From Enterococcus sp. HY326 (GTDB lineage Bacteria; Bacillota; Bacilli; Lactobacillales; Enterococcaceae), in contig NZ_JANLGQ010000001.1 in NCBI RefSeq assembly GCF_026157065.1, forward strand, positions 620,001 through 684,000: a DNA stretch of 64,000 nucleotides. The letters run 5' to 3'. The notes under the pieces are model-generated. The model searched no databases. It saw nothing but the letters and a program-made list of their open reading frames with translations, and was not told the DNA's origin. The translations under genes were made by a program, and so were the position numbers. The first letter of the stretch is position 1. The number at the start of each line of letters is the position of its first letter. Of the stretch, positions 43,185-53,848 are shown one piece after another.

Positions 43185-45002
43185 TTAATCAGCTAAGGAT
43201 TCAACTAATTCTTCTAATTCAGTTAAGCGAGTTTCAAAAACCTTCATGGCATCACGGATATAATCCGCTTTGGTCATATCAACACCGGCCCGCTTCATGA
43301 CTTCAATTGGGAAGTCGCTGCTGCCGGATTTCAAATAATTTAAGTAATGATCTAAGGCACCCGGCTCTTGATCGACAATCTTTTGCGCTAAGGCCGAAGC
43401 TGCTGAGAAGCCAGTCGCATATTGGTACACATAGTAATTATAATAGAAATGAGGAATCCGCGACCATTCGAATTTGATTTCTGGATCTTCTGTCACATCT
43501 GGACCATAATATTTACTATTTAATTCACCATAGCTCTCGCTCAAATATTCTGCAGTCAACGGCGTGCCCTTGGCGTCTTCTTCATGCATAAAATGCTCAA
43601 ACTCTGCAAATTGTGTTTGCCGGAAAATCGTACCCTTAAAGCCATCTAAATAATGATTTAAAATGTAGGCTCTAATCTTAGGATCTGTTTCAGTTTCTAA
43701 TAGATATTCCGTCAAAATATTTTCATTGGTCGTGGAAGCAATCTCAGCTAAGAAAATTGAATAATCACCGTAGACATAAGGCTGATTGCTGCGGGTGAAA
43801 TAACTGTGAACACTGTGTCCCATCTCATGGACCAAGGTAAATAATTGGTCCAGTGTATCATGCCAATTCATTAAAATATATGGCTTCGTATCATAAGCGC
43901 CAGAAGAATACGCTCCACTGCGCTTGCCCTGATTTTCCACCACATCAATCCAACGCTTGCTGAAAGCTTCATCAACAACCTTCAAGTATTCTGCTCCTAA
44001 TGGTTGCAATGCTTCTTGTGCTTTCGCCTTGGCATCTTCATACGTATATTTAATCGACGCTTCTCCTAAAATCGGCGTATACATATCATACATATGCAAC
44101 TCATCCACCTTCAACAGGCGTTTGCGCAATTTTACATAGCGATGCAGCAGCGGCAGATTTTCATTGACGACTGCCACCAAAGTATCATAAACACTTTCAG
44201 GGATATGATTGTTGCTCAGAGAAGCTGCCCGAGCAGAATCATATTTCCGAACCTTCGCACTATAATTATGGCTCTTAATATGCGTTGATAGCGTGCTGGC
44301 AAAGGTATTACGGAATTGTTCATAGACGCTGTATAAGCCTTTAAACGCTTTTTCCCGTACACTGCGGTCAACATTTTCCATCAATTGTCCATAGACTCCG
44401 TGGGACAATTCAATTTTTTCACCTTTTTCATTTTCAATCACTGGGAATTTTAAATCCGCATTGTTTAAAACGGAAAAGGTATTGCTGGAAGCGCCAAAAA
44501 TTTCGCTGGCACCAGCCAAGAGTGCTTCTTGGTCAGCTGAGAGAATGTGAGCCCGATTATCAATCATTTGATTGACGAAATGACGATAAATTTCTAATTT
44601 AGGTTCCTCAGAAAAATAGCTCCAGATTTTTTCATCCGGCAAACTCAAAACTTCTGGTTCAAACCAAGCCAGTGCTTGAGAAACTTGCGCATATAAACTG
44701 CTAGCTCTGGCATATAAAGCTTGATAGGTCGTATTGGTGGTGTCTTGATCATTTTTCAAATGGGAATACACATAAATCGTTTCAGTTTTACGGTAGATAT
44801 CTAACAAATATTCAATCGCTGCTAAGAAAGCTTCCGGACCATCTGCCAAGGTACCTTGGAAATCTTCAGCTTTTGCTACTTCAGTATTTAATGCTGTAAT
44901 TGCCGTATCAAAGGCCGCATCATCTGGAAAAATAGTAGTTAAATCCCACGTTAAATCTACTGGCACTTCATCTCTTTTTGGTAATTGTTTTGCTTCTGAC
45001 AT
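43185..45002 (-). CDS. pepF: Oligoendopeptidase F
   Basis: A 605-residue cytoplasmic M3-family zinc metallopeptidase that cleaves peptides of roughly 7-17 residues. The zinc site HEMGHSVHSYF lies at about residue 391, with the third ligand Glu in the following helix (SIFLAEIASTTNE). The C-terminal half has the M3 fold's typical YNYYVYQYATGFSAA. Its place after coiA matches the coiA-pepF pairing of lactic acid bacteria. Length is normal. Confidence 0.96.
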   Translation of the reverse strand: MSEAKQLPKRDEVPVDLTWDLTTIFPDDAAFDTAITALNTEVAKAEDFQGTLADGPEAFLAAIEYLLDIYRKTETIYVYSHLKNDQDTTNTTYQALYARASSLYAQVSQALAWFEPEVLSLPDEKIWSYFSEEPKLEIYRHFVNQMIDNRAHILSADQEALLAGASEIFGASSNTFSVLNNADLKFPVIENEKGEKIELSHGVYGQLMENVDRSVREKAFKGLYSVYEQFRNTFASTLSTHIKSHNYSAKVRKYDSARAASLSNNHIPESVYDTLVAVVNENLPLLHRYVKLRKRLLKVDELHMYDMYTPILGEASIKYTYEDAKAKAQEALQPLGAEYLKVVDEAFSKRWIDVVENQGKRSGAYSSGAYDTKPYILMNWHDTLDQLFTLVHEMGHSVHSYFTRSNQPYVYGDYSIFLAEIASTTNENILTEYLLETETDPKIRAYILNHYLDGFKGTIFRQTQFAEFEHFMHEEDAKGTPLTAEYLSESYGELNSKYYGPDVTEDPEIKFEWSRIPHFYYNYYVYQYATGFSAASALAQKIVDQEPGALDHYLNYLKSGSSDFPIEVMKRAGVDMTKADYIRDAMKVFETRLTELEELVESLAD

Positions 45003-45085
45003 GAAAATCGCTCCTTTATCAATAGAAATCTCACGAAAATATTAGCCTGCGCCAATATTTATCCTGTAGTAATCTTATCATATTT

Positions 45086-46138
45086 TCATAAAGAGTCTGC
45101 AGAAAAGACCTTAAAACTTGTTTTTTTCTGTTGAAAGGCTTGAAAAAGTCGGCAGCTTTCTGTGAAAAAAGCAGCTGAAATGGCTGCTGGCTCAACTAAA
45201 GGAAACTTTTGCTGTAATTGATAGGTCTGTAAAAAGCGTTGCGTTAGTTGAAAACTAAATTCATGTAAGTCAATAGCTGAACAGCTCAAACTTTTTTGAA
45301 AAAAATGAAAGCGCAGAAAATACAGCCAATCACCAAAAAAGGGCGTTGCAATACTCGGCGCAAACAAAATTTCCGGTAGTTGTAGCAGATGACTGCCACG
45401 GCGATACAAGGCCTGCTGGATTTGCAAAATCTCTGGCAAACAATAATAAAGCTTCTTTTGGACAGAAAGCTTTTGCTGTTGCCAATCCTTTTTTGTCGAA
45501 CAAACAATCGAAGGTACCGAATTTCTGTCGCCAAAAATTTGCGACAATGGCTGCTCTTGAAAATTAAAAATTTTCCGTTTGAAAGACTTTTGTTTGGACA
45601 TCGTTAAAAGATGGGTATAGAGCTCGATACTTTTTTTTGAGGTATTTAAATGCCAAAAATGTACTCCAAACGTTTGATTAAACAAACAAAAATGAGAGCT
45701 GCCTTGTCGCAAGACACCTTCCTTGAGCCGCTCACCGGTTAGCCACCACTGTTGCAAGTTCATTTTTTTATAACCAGCTACCCGCTTTTCCAATTTAGCT
45801 GTTGATAAGGGCGAGCATTGAAATTCTAGTGCAAGCTGTGGCAACAAAACATCCGCTCGCTGCCCAATGCTCGCTAAGGACACCTCCAACTGGGCCTCTT
45901 GATCCCAGTTAAACAACAGTGCTTTGCCTGCCAGATGTTCAGCCGTTTCCCCTTCACTAAAACTTTCACAGGTCTTTTTAGCGCAGTGGGCAAAGTGACG
46001 CTGCTTCACGTTGCCTGCTTTCAAAATTAATTTCTGCCGACAAGCCGGGCAATAATATGTTTCTTTTATCAAAGGCTGACTTTTTTCGATTTGTAAAAGA
46101 TTTACTAAAACCCCACGACTATTTTTCGCTACATACAT
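45086..46138 (-). CDS. coiA: Competence protein CoiA-like nuclease
   Basis: A 350-residue protein. The start at 46138 (MYVAKNSRG) has GGGTGA 4 nt upstream, whereas a start 13 codons earlier does not. An N-terminal zinc-finger-like region (CPACR and HFAHC) is followed by a PD-(D/E)XK-type nuclease core with QRADVLL and LALEFQCSPLS near residues 120-140. CoiA is needed for transformation in streptococci; here the competence role is inferred from family membership. It lies 71 bp after mecA and before pepF. Confidence 0.9.
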   Translation of the reverse strand: MYVAKNSRGVLVNLLQIEKSQPLIKETYYCPACRQKLILKAGNVKQRHFAHCAKKTCESFSEGETAEHLAGKALLFNWDQEAQLEVSLASIGQRADVLLPQLALEFQCSPLSTAKLEKRVAGYKKMNLQQWWLTGERLKEGVLRQGSSHFCLFNQTFGVHFWHLNTSKKSIELYTHLLTMSKQKSFKRKIFNFQEQPLSQIFGDRNSVPSIVCSTKKDWQQQKLSVQKKLYYCLPEILQIQQALYRRGSHLLQLPEILFAPSIATPFFGDWLYFLRFHFFQKSLSCSAIDLHEFSFQLTQRFLQTYQLQQKFPLVEPAAISAAFFTESCRLFQAFQQKKTSFKVFSADSL

Positions 46139-46163
46139 CTGTTTCACCCTCAAAAAAATACGC

Positions 46164-46205
46164 AAAAAAAAGCTCACCAGCCGTAGCCGATAAGCCCTTT
46201 TTAAA
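46164..46205 (-). terminator. Hairpin between mecA and coiA
   Basis: On the minus strand AAAAGGGCTTATCGGC can pair with GGCTGGTGAGCTTTTTTTT, imperfectly, ending in a T-run. It is a few bases after the mecA stop and may reduce read-through into coiA. Confidence 0.6.
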
Positions 46206-46209
46206 GGTT

Positions 46210-46848
46210 TTAATGAAAGTGATACCGTAGTAATTCTAGAGCATTGCGCTCCATCAGTAGTTGCCCATGCTCAGCTAAAATCTCACTGGTAATCGGCGAT
46301 AGATTAGCAAACTCCAACACTTGAGAAATCATGTCCTCTTTATCCATAACATTCAAATCATCTTGTAGGAAAGTGATTTGCAGGTAATAGCCTTCTTTGT
46401 AACGATAAAGATTAGTCCAGGCAGAATCAAGATAAACCTCAGCAGCTAATTGAACCAAATCTTCAAAATCAGCGACCTCAAATACTAGACTGCTTAAATT
46501 CTCTAAACTTAAGTCATTTTCAGCATCTTCAGTCAGTTGATTTTTCAAATACTCTGCCACATCATCACGAAATTCTTCGTTATTTTCTAAGCCTTCCATG
46601 TCTTCCGGCGTAATATTCTTGCTAATAAATAGTTCCAAACCGTCACCCTTTGGTAAAACCTGAAAAGTGATTGCCTCGCTGCCACGAAACTCATCTTCAA
46701 TATCCACTTCCTCCAAAATAGAATAGAAAAAGTTTTCAATCTCACGATGATTCCCTAGCAAATCTAAAAAAGTAATTCCCCGTTGAACCAAATCATCATT
46801 GTGGATGACTACGCGAATCGTATTATCATTAATATGTTCCATTTCCAT
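46210..46848 (-). CDS. mecA: Adaptor protein MecA
   Basis: A 212-residue adaptor for ClpC. The ATG at 46848 (MEMEHINDNT) has AGGTG 7 nt upstream. The N-terminal domain (1-~85) contains TIRVVIHNDDLVQRGITFLDLLG, the substrate-binding part. An acidic linker follows, then the C-terminal ClpC-binding domain (~120-212) ends LMERNALELLRYHFH. In relatives it delivers ComK/ComX or Spx-type regulators for degradation. spx often lies close upstream in enterococci, but here a sugar cassette intervenes. Confidence 0.95.
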   Translation of the reverse strand: MEMEHINDNTIRVVIHNDDLVQRGITFLDLLGNHREIENFFYSILEEVDIEDEFRGSEAITFQVLPKGDGLELFISKNITPEDMEGLENNEEFRDDVAEYLKNQLTEDAENDLSLENLSSLVFEVADFEDLVQLAAEVYLDSAWTNLYRYKEGYYLQITFLQDDLNVMDKEDMISQVLEFANLSPITSEILAEHGQLLMERNALELLRYHFH

Positions 46849-47028
46849 TATCAAACACCTCGCTTTTGAAAAGAAATAGAGCTTTCTTTCTTTTATTGTA
46901 GCGGAATGAGTCTAAATGTAAAGAGATTAACTCGAATTTTAGAAATTTTAGGTGTTTTATTTAAATGAAAATAAATATAATTTTTTTCAAGCTGAAAAAG
47001 GTCGCTTAGATGCGGGATTTTTTACAAA

Positions 47029-48102
<1,074 letters not shown>

Positions 48103-48111
48103 CTAAAAAGA

Positions 48112-48270
48112 AGAGACTGTAACATAAGTCATTTTACAGAAGAAATATCTGAACCGTTGAATTTGCTCTGAGTGGTTTAGCAACCCCCGTCTCAAATTCA
48201 TAATAGTGCTCAGCCTTTGCTGAATAGTGTTCAGGTATCTTTTTTCTGTTTAGACTTATGTCACAGCCTA
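48112..48270. repeat. ~160-bp inverted-repeat element, copy 2
   Basis: The 159-bp unit starts GAGACTGTAACATAAGTCAT and ends GACTTATGTCACAGCCT. The ends pair for about 40 bp (inner blocks ATATCTGAAC and GTTCAGGTAT). It aligns with the element at 33047-33207 at both ends and in the CAGC...CTGA block near the right side. It lies between the LacI gene and the permease gene and could act as a terminator. Confidence 0.75.
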
Positions 48271-48280
48271 TTAAATTTGC

Positions 48281-49102
48281 CTATAATTTACCGCCTGTCG
48301 TAGCGATACCTTCAATAAATCTTTTCTGGAAGACGATAAATATCACGATCATCGGCCATACTGCTAAAAGTGAGCCGGCCATCAATTGTGGATAGTTGGT
48401 CATGTATTGCCCTTGTAAATTGGCTAACCCAGCTGACAAGGTCATATTGTCAACAGAAGTCGTCGCAATTAGCGGCCACATTAAATCTTTAAAGGCAAAC
48501 AAGGCGGTAAAGATTCCTAAAGCAATTAAGCCAGAGCGTGCCAATGGCAACATGATTTTAAAGAATATTTGCCAGACAGTTGCGCCATCTAAAATGGCGG
48601 CCTCTTCTAAGTCATCCGGCAGACTCATAAAGAACTGCCGCAGTAAAAAGGTTCCAAATGCGCTAACAAAGCCTGGTAAAATCAAACCGGGAACACTATC
48701 CAAAATGCCTAATTGTTGCGCTAGCATATATTGTGGCGTGATAAAAATCTGTCCGGGAATCATCATTTGAATTAAGACGAGACTAAAAAATAAATTACGT
48801 CCCGGAAAGCGTAGTCTCGCTGAGGCATACGCCGCCATTGCACTAAATAGCAGCGAGAAAAAGACGCGCCCGATAATCATCAATAAGGTATTAATGTAGA
48901 ATTTATCAAAGGGTAATAGATTCCAGACGGCTTCAAAATTGCTAAACTGAAAATTTTCTGGAAAAATTGTTGGTGGTATTTGAACAGATTCAGACAAGGT
49001 CTTCCCTGAGGTTAAAATCATCCAAACAAAGGGTACAACCATGACTAATGAACCGATAATTAAAGCAATGTGAATCAATAGATGCCATTTTCGTTTTTGC
49101 AT
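48281..49102 (-). CDS. Sugar ABC transporter permease (MalG-like)
   Basis: A 273-residue permease with six transmembrane helices. The cytoplasmic coupling (EAA) motif is DDLEEAAILDGATVWQIFFKIMLPLARSGLIA near residues 160-190. It forms the channel with the preceding permease. Its N-terminal basic segment and VPFVWMILTSGKT loop are typical of the MalG/UgpE subfamily. It lies 11 bp after the MalF-like gene. Confidence 0.93.
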   Translation of the reverse strand: MQKRKWHLLIHIALIIGSLVMVVPFVWMILTSGKTLSESVQIPPTIFPENFQFSNFEAVWNLLPFDKFYINTLLMIIGRVFFSLLFSAMAAYASARLRFPGRNLFFSLVLIQMMIPGQIFITPQYMLAQQLGILDSVPGLILPGFVSAFGTFLLRQFFMSLPDDLEEAAILDGATVWQIFFKIMLPLARSGLIALGIFTALFAFKDLMWPLIATTSVDNMTLSAGLANLQGQYMTNYPQLMAGSLLAVWPMIVIFIVFQKRFIEGIATTGGKL

Positions 49103-49113
49103 TGTCGCCCCTC

Positions 49114-50004
49114 CTAATAATTCACCCAGTATTTTTGCAACTTCATTTGCACCGCTGTCACGATTAAAATTACAATTAATAATAAAACAACGATGGCTGA
49201 GCCGTAGCCCTTATCATTTAAGATATAAGAATGCTTGTAGAACAGATAGGCTAATGATTGGGTGTTGTACATTGCCTCTGTTCTTGGCTGAATCATCATA
49301 AAGATGGAGTCAAATACTTGGAAAGCTTGAATGACAGTCGTCACGACCACGAAAAATAAGGTTGGCGTAACTAACGGCAGGGTGATAGAAAAGAATTTCC
49401 GGAACGGACCTGCACCATCTATATCAGCAGATTCGTAATAGTCAGCTGGAATTTCCTGAAGTCCTGATAATAAAATAATCATATTATAGCCAATAGCACT
49501 CCAGACACCGACAATAATCACACTGAAAATAGCAATATCGGGATTAGATAACCAAGAAACTGGTGCTATACCGAAAACTGCTAACGCTTGATTGACTAAA
49601 CCAAATTGAGAATTCAACAACCAACGCCAAATCATCGCCACTGCAGTTGGGGCAGCAACAACTGGTAAGAAGAACAAGGTTCGGTAAATACTCACCCCTT
49701 TAACTTTTTGATTGACTAAAACAGCGGCAATCAACGAAAAGACAACAATCAACGGGATGGACACAATTGAATACTTAAACGTATTAATAAAGGATTGCCA
49801 AACTTCTGCATCTGCAAGTAAACGCTTGAAATTCACTAAACCAGCAAACGTGCTATTGCCAAAACCTGTTGACTTACTAAAACTCAAAATCACCGTATAA
49901 ATTGCCGGTTTAATATTCAGCAGGATTAATCCAATAGCAGTTGGGGCTATGAAAATATAGCCCCAAATAAGATGATCCTTTTTATATTTTTTTAAAAACT
50001 TCAT
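49114..50004 (-). CDS. Sugar ABC transporter permease (MalF-like)
   Basis: A 296-residue permease with six transmembrane helices and the EAA motif EIPADYYESADIDGAGPFRKFF near residues 190-210. The N-terminal start, YIFIAPTAIGLILLNIKPAIY, is typical of the MalF/UgpA/MsmF subfamily. It is encoded between the binding protein and the MalG-like permease and should import an alpha-galactoside together with them. Confidence 0.93.
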   Translation of the reverse strand: MKFLKKYKKDHLIWGYIFIAPTAIGLILLNIKPAIYTVILSFSKSTGFGNSTFAGLVNFKRLLADAEVWQSFINTFKYSIVSIPLIVVFSLIAAVLVNQKVKGVSIYRTLFFLPVVAAPTAVAMIWRWLLNSQFGLVNQALAVFGIAPVSWLSNPDIAIFSVIIVGVWSAIGYNMIILLSGLQEIPADYYESADIDGAGPFRKFFSITLPLVTPTLFFVVVTTVIQAFQVFDSIFMMIQPRTEAMYNTQSLAYLFYKHSYILNDKGYGSAIVVLLLIVILIVTAVQMKLQKYWVNY

Positions 50005-50023
50005 CCAACCTACCCCCTATTTT

Positions 50024-51319
50024 TTATTGGTAGGCTGCCATAATGTCGTTGACTCCATTGACAATATTTTCGCTAGCCTCTTCAACCGTTACAGTTCCTG
50101 CTAAAGCTTTGTCGACTTCTTCATCCATTAAGCTTTCACATTTCAATGTTTCTTGGTTAAACGGACGAATCACGCCATATTCTAACATGTCATCAAAGGC
50201 ACCAATTCCAGGAAAGACGTCGACAAATTTGTTCACCCAGCCTTCACCAAGACCTTTATAAGCCGGTATCGAAACACCTTCATCAGATTGAATTTGGTTA
50301 GCTTCTTCTGATGCTAAGAAGGCCATGAATTTTTTGGCTTCTTCAGGGTGTTCTGTATCAGCGGCGATTGACCATGCCAAGCCATTTGTAACTGTCGCTT
50401 GCACTTCTCCTTGTGGCAAGACAGCAACATCGCAGTTTTCAGCAATGTATTCATTTTCAGCAAAACCAGAAGCCATCCAGCTACCATGAGTAATCATCGC
50501 AACTTTTCCAGAGCCTAATAGATTCACTTGATCTGTTTCTCTTAAGACTTCCATTGCAGGTGAAACTTTATCTGTTAATGTAAAATCAACATAATGTTGG
50601 AAAGCATCAATTGTATTTTGTTCAGAAAAACCAGATGCTAAACCATCATCCGTAAAGATTGACCCTTCATTTTGGTAAATCCAATCATAATACCCAGTTT
50701 CAGGGGCATTTGTTGCTGCGTATCCAAAGACGCCAGTTTCTTCATTCGTTAATGCCGCTGCCGCTGCTGAAAAATCTTCCCAAGTCCAGTCTGCTGTTGG
50801 CAGTGGAACGCCAGCTTCTTCAAATAAAGTCTTGTTGTACCAAACGCCAATTGTCGTTACATCTTTTGGTACTGCATAATTTTTATCTTCATAACTATAT
50901 AAATCGGCAATTCCGTCAGTGAAATTATCAAAATCAATATCCCCCGCATCAACCATTTCTTGTAAATCCATCAACATGCCATTGGACATATACTTATAGG
51001 ATTCATTTAAATGCATTGTGATAATATCGGGCATATTACCGCCAGTAGTTGCAGCTTCTAGCTTCGTCCAATATTGTTCCCAAGGCGTTGTTTCCATCTT
51101 AACGGTAATATTAGGATTGTCTGCTTCAAACTTATCAATAACTTTTTGTAATCCCACCGCTTGATCTGTATCCCAGCTGGCATATGAGATGGTCACGTTA
51201 TCGCTGCTGCCACCACTATCATTCGTGTTGCTCCCACTATCTCCCCCACTCGAACCACAGGCTGCAGCTCCTAAACAAAACAACGACAGCATACTACCCA
51301 AAATCACTTTTTTCTTCAT
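50024..51319 (-). CDS. Sugar-binding lipoprotein of ABC transporter
   Basis: A 431-residue extracytoplasmic solute-binding protein of family 1. The lipobox LGAAAC places the lipidated Cys at residue 21, followed by a Gly/Ser/Asn-rich linker. Motifs VTISYASWDTDQAVGLQKVIDKFE and NGLAWSIAADTEHPEEAKKF are typical. It captures an oligosaccharide for the MalF/MalG-like permeases; the adjacent alpha-galactosidase suggests melibiose, raffinose or related sugars. It is the first gene of the operon, behind a near-consensus promoter with an operator just downstream. Confidence 0.93.
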   Translation of the reverse strand: MKKKVILGSMLSLFCLGAAACGSSGGDSGSNTNDSGGSSDNVTISYASWDTDQAVGLQKVIDKFEADNPNITVKMETTPWEQYWTKLEAATTGGNMPDIITMHLNESYKYMSNGMLMDLQEMVDAGDIDFDNFTDGIADLYSYEDKNYAVPKDVTTIGVWYNKTLFEEAGVPLPTADWTWEDFSAAAAALTNEETGVFGYAATNAPETGYYDWIYQNEGSIFTDDGLASGFSEQNTIDAFQHYVDFTLTDKVSPAMEVLRETDQVNLLGSGKVAMITHGSWMASGFAENEYIAENCDVAVLPQGEVQATVTNGLAWSIAADTEHPEEAKKFMAFLASEEANQIQSDEGVSIPAYKGLGEGWVNKFVDVFPGIGAFDDMLEYGVIRPFNQETLKCESLMDEEVDKALAGTVTVEEASENIVNGVNDIMAAYQ

Positions 51320-51345
51320 GTTTTCTCCTCCAAAAAAAATTTATT

Positions 51346-51402
51346 TGTTAGCGCTTCCAATGTTACTAAAGTTAGTATATAATTCAGTAAAATAGTTGTC
51401 AA
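51346..51402 (-). promoter_or_regulatory. Promoter with cre/LacI-type operator for the sugar importer
   Basis: On the minus strand a -35 TTGACA (51397-51402) and a -10 TATACT (51374-51379) are 17 bp apart. Starting about 13 bp past the -10, TTGGAAGCGCTAACA (51346-51360) matches the cre consensus WTGNAANCGNWNNCW at every position and also fits a LacI-family operator. A repressor bound there would block early elongation. Confidence 0.8.
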
Positions 51403-51494
51403 TATATTTTTTACATTTTTTTGGAAAAGCTATTTTAATAGTGTTTTAATCCCATTATAAAGAAAAATTATTTTAGTGAAATGGAGATGGTAAT

Positions 51495-53033
51495 ATGAAA
51501 AAAATTGCTCCACCTATTATGGGTTGGTCTTCTTGGAATTATTTTCATCAGAACATCAATCAAGAGATTATCGAACAAACAGCTCAGGCTTTAAAAAATA
51601 CTGGGCTACTAGAAGCTGGCTATCAATATCTAAATCTAGATGACTGTTGGCAATCATCCACCAGGGATATAAATGGAAATCTACAATTTGATTTAATAAA
51701 TTTTCCAAATCCAACCCAGCTAATTAAAAATATTCATCGTTTAGGTCTGAAAATTGGCTTATACAGCTCCTGCGGTCGGTTAACCTGTGAAGATTTACCA
51801 GCTAGCTACACGACTGAAAAACAAGATGCAGCACAATTTATCAATTGGGACATTGATTTTTTAAAATATGATTATTGTCATGTCATTGATTTAAAAAGTG
51901 ATGAGGGTTGGTTGCCAGATGCACCTGATATTTATGAGATTCAATTACTTGAGACTAATACCAATGAAAAAACTATTCTTAAACCTAGTCAAGGGGCTCT
52001 GGGAGGGGCAGCAGAAATTGTTAGTGAGGAAAAAGGGCAAAATCTATACCTAACCGGGCTTAGTAGCAATCGTGGTGAACTTATTTTCGAAAATCTAGAC
52101 TTACCTGCTGGCAGCTATATTGTAACGATTGTTTATCGAAAGAAAAAAACTGAAAAACGCCAGCTTTTAGAGATGATTTTTAATCAGACAGCCGTCAACG
52201 TCTTCTTCCCTACTTCAAGCGGTTGGAGTAACTCAGGGCGACAACAAGAAATCATCACCTTATCGGAACCTTTAAAAAAATTACTCGTAAAAAATTCAGT
52301 CTTCGATCAAAAGTCCGATGCGATATTGCGATACCGCACAATGGCAAATGCTCTCAGATTGGCCATCGATAACTCAAACAATCCAGAGAAAAATTTCAAC
52401 TTTGCAATTTGTGAGCATGGCCGAACTCAACCTTGGACTTGGGCGAACAGAATTGGCAATTCTTATCGTATTTATCCTGACATTGAAAATAGTTGGCAAT
52501 CTATAGTAGAGTGCTACCAGCAGGCGTTGCGAGTGGCGAAGTTTGCTGTCGAAGGTTCTTATGCAGATCCAGACATGCTAGAAATAGGTAATGGCCAACT
52601 GACCGTCAATGAAAGTATAGCTCATTTCACTTTATGGTCATTTCTTAGCGCCCCTTTAGTCTTAGGTAATGACTTGAGGTATCTAACCAAAGAATCTAGT
52701 GATTTTTTGAAAATTGTAACCAATCAAGAAATAATTCGCATCAATCAAAGCCGCCCATATTTACCAGCGGTTTTAGAATCTGCACAAAACATTGATATTT
52801 TAATCAAGTACTTAGATACTCAAGAAATTTATTTGTGTTTTCTCAACTTAACAGAATCAGACACAAATGTAACTTACTCTTTGGATATGCTGCCTGAAAA
52901 AGTTCATCATGTTAAGCGGAAAAAAAGGCTAAACAATCCTGTTGAAGTATGGCAACAAACTGACTTCAAGTTTAGTGGAAATCAACTGCTCTTTTCCTTA
53001 GCTCCCCATTCAGTGAAAGTCTTTAAGCTTTAA
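51495..53033 (+). CDS. GH27 alpha-galactosidase with inserted domain
   Basis: A 512-residue cytoplasmic glycosidase, without signal peptide, that removes alpha-linked galactose from oligosaccharides. The TIM barrel begins PPIMGWSSWNYFHQN and contains YLNLDDCWQ, the nucleophile Asp126 in FLKYDYC and the acid/base Asp329 in YRIYPDI, then ADPDMLEIGN. Typical GH27 enzymes are about 400 residues. Here ~140 extra residues (131-270), predicted beta-rich (GELIFENLDLPAGSYIVTIV), split the barrel between the two catalytic residues and resemble a carbohydrate-binding module. A terminator follows. It could also act on beta-arabinopyranosides, a known GH27 activity. Confidence 0.88.
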   Translation: MKKIAPPIMGWSSWNYFHQNINQEIIEQTAQALKNTGLLEAGYQYLNLDDCWQSSTRDINGNLQFDLINFPNPTQLIKNIHRLGLKIGLYSSCGRLTCEDLPASYTTEKQDAAQFINWDIDFLKYDYCHVIDLKSDEGWLPDAPDIYEIQLLETNTNEKTILKPSQGALGGAAEIVSEEKGQNLYLTGLSSNRGELIFENLDLPAGSYIVTIVYRKKKTEKRQLLEMIFNQTAVNVFFPTSSGWSNSGRQQEIITLSEPLKKLLVKNSVFDQKSDAILRYRTMANALRLAIDNSNNPEKNFNFAICEHGRTQPWTWANRIGNSYRIYPDIENSWQSIVECYQQALRVAKFAVEGSYADPDMLEIGNGQLTVNESIAHFTLWSFLSAPLVLGNDLRYLTKESSDFLKIVTNQEIIRINQSRPYLPAVLESAQNIDILIKYLDTQEIYLCFLNLTESDTNVTYSLDMLPEKVHHVKRKKRLNNPVEVWQQTDFKFSGNQLLFSLAPHSVKVFKL

Positions 53034-53081
53034 AAATGGACTGCTTTGAAAAAGCTATAAAAAAACTGTTTTTGGTTATTC

Positions 53082-53113
53082 GAGTACAGGTGAAGCACTC
53101 CTGTACTCTTTTT
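53082..53113 (+). terminator. Terminator of the alpha-galactosidase gene
   Basis: The 9-bp perfect arms GAGTACAGG and CCTGTACTC enclose a 9-nt loop and are followed by TTTTTG. Confidence 0.9.
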
Positions 53114-53155
53114 GTGCATTTTGCAACCTACCCCACAACGGATGCTTTTGAAACG

Positions 53156-53188
53156 CACAAAAAAAGCGATGAACTTTTTTCATCGCTT
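53156..53188 (-). terminator. Terminator of spx
   Basis: On the minus strand AAGCGATGAA pairs with TTCATCGCTT and is followed by a run of T. It begins 26 bp past the spx stop. Confidence 0.85.
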
Positions 53189-53213
53189 GTGCAATCAACA
53201 ACAATTTACTTTT

Positions 53214-53612
53214 TTACAAGCCAGCCATCAATTGGGCTTGGCGCAACTCTAATTGGCGTACACCGCGTGGTAAGAAACGGCGAATTTCATCTTCATTAAA
53301 ACCAACTTGCAATCTTTTTTCGTCTACCATAATTGGTCTTCTCAACAATCCAGGATTCGTTTGCACCAGTTCTAATAGTTCCTGCAGAGACAATTCGTCT
53401 AAATCAGTGTTCAGCTTTTGGAATACTTTTGAGCGAGTCGAAATAATTTCTTCCGTGCCATCCTCAGTCATTTCTAAAATGTGCTTTAACTCTGAAATAT
53501 TTAATGGTTCAGAGAAAATATTCCGTTCTACAAATGGAATCTCGTGTTCTTGTAACCAAGCTCGAGCTTTCCGACAAGAGGTACAACTAGGAGATGTGTA
53601 TAAAGTCAACAT
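53214..53612 (-). CDS. spx: Spx-family redox-sensing transcription regulator
   Basis: A 132-residue ArsC-like protein that binds the alpha C-terminal domain of RNA polymerase and activates thiol-stress genes. The redox switch is Cys10-Thr-Ser-Cys13 in SPSCTSCRK. Conserved [26 protein letters not shown] near residues 91-116 matches SpxA. It is controlled by ClpXP/adaptor proteolysis in Bacillota. Its divergent neighbour is the alpha-galactosidase, and the mecA gene usually close by is 6 kb away. Confidence 0.95.
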   Translation of the reverse strand: MLTLYTSPSCTSCRKARAWLQEHEIPFVERNIFSEPLNISELKHILEMTEDGTEEIISTRSKVFQKLNTDLDELSLQELLELVQTNPGLLRRPIMVDEKRLQVGFNEDEIRRFLPRGVRQLELRQAQLMAGL

Positions 53613-53848
53613 TGATTCTCACTCCTTTTTTGATGATATTCATCACATTTTTATAACAGAAGGTATTCTGTTTCTTTCTTATGCCATTATTATATCGAAT
53701 TTCTTCAAAAAAAGCTATACTTGCTAGAAATTAAATGTTTATGCATTCGGCTTTTTTCACATAGAAAGCCTATAAAATTCAGCTTTCTTTCATAATTTGC
53801 ACAAATCAAAACATTTTTGAATGATTGACTTATTTTTATAACAAACGA

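Noticed and set aside
53036-53299. Plus-strand frame after the alpha-galactosidase gene
   Set aside because: It runs through two terminators and into the 3' part of spx on the opposite strand.
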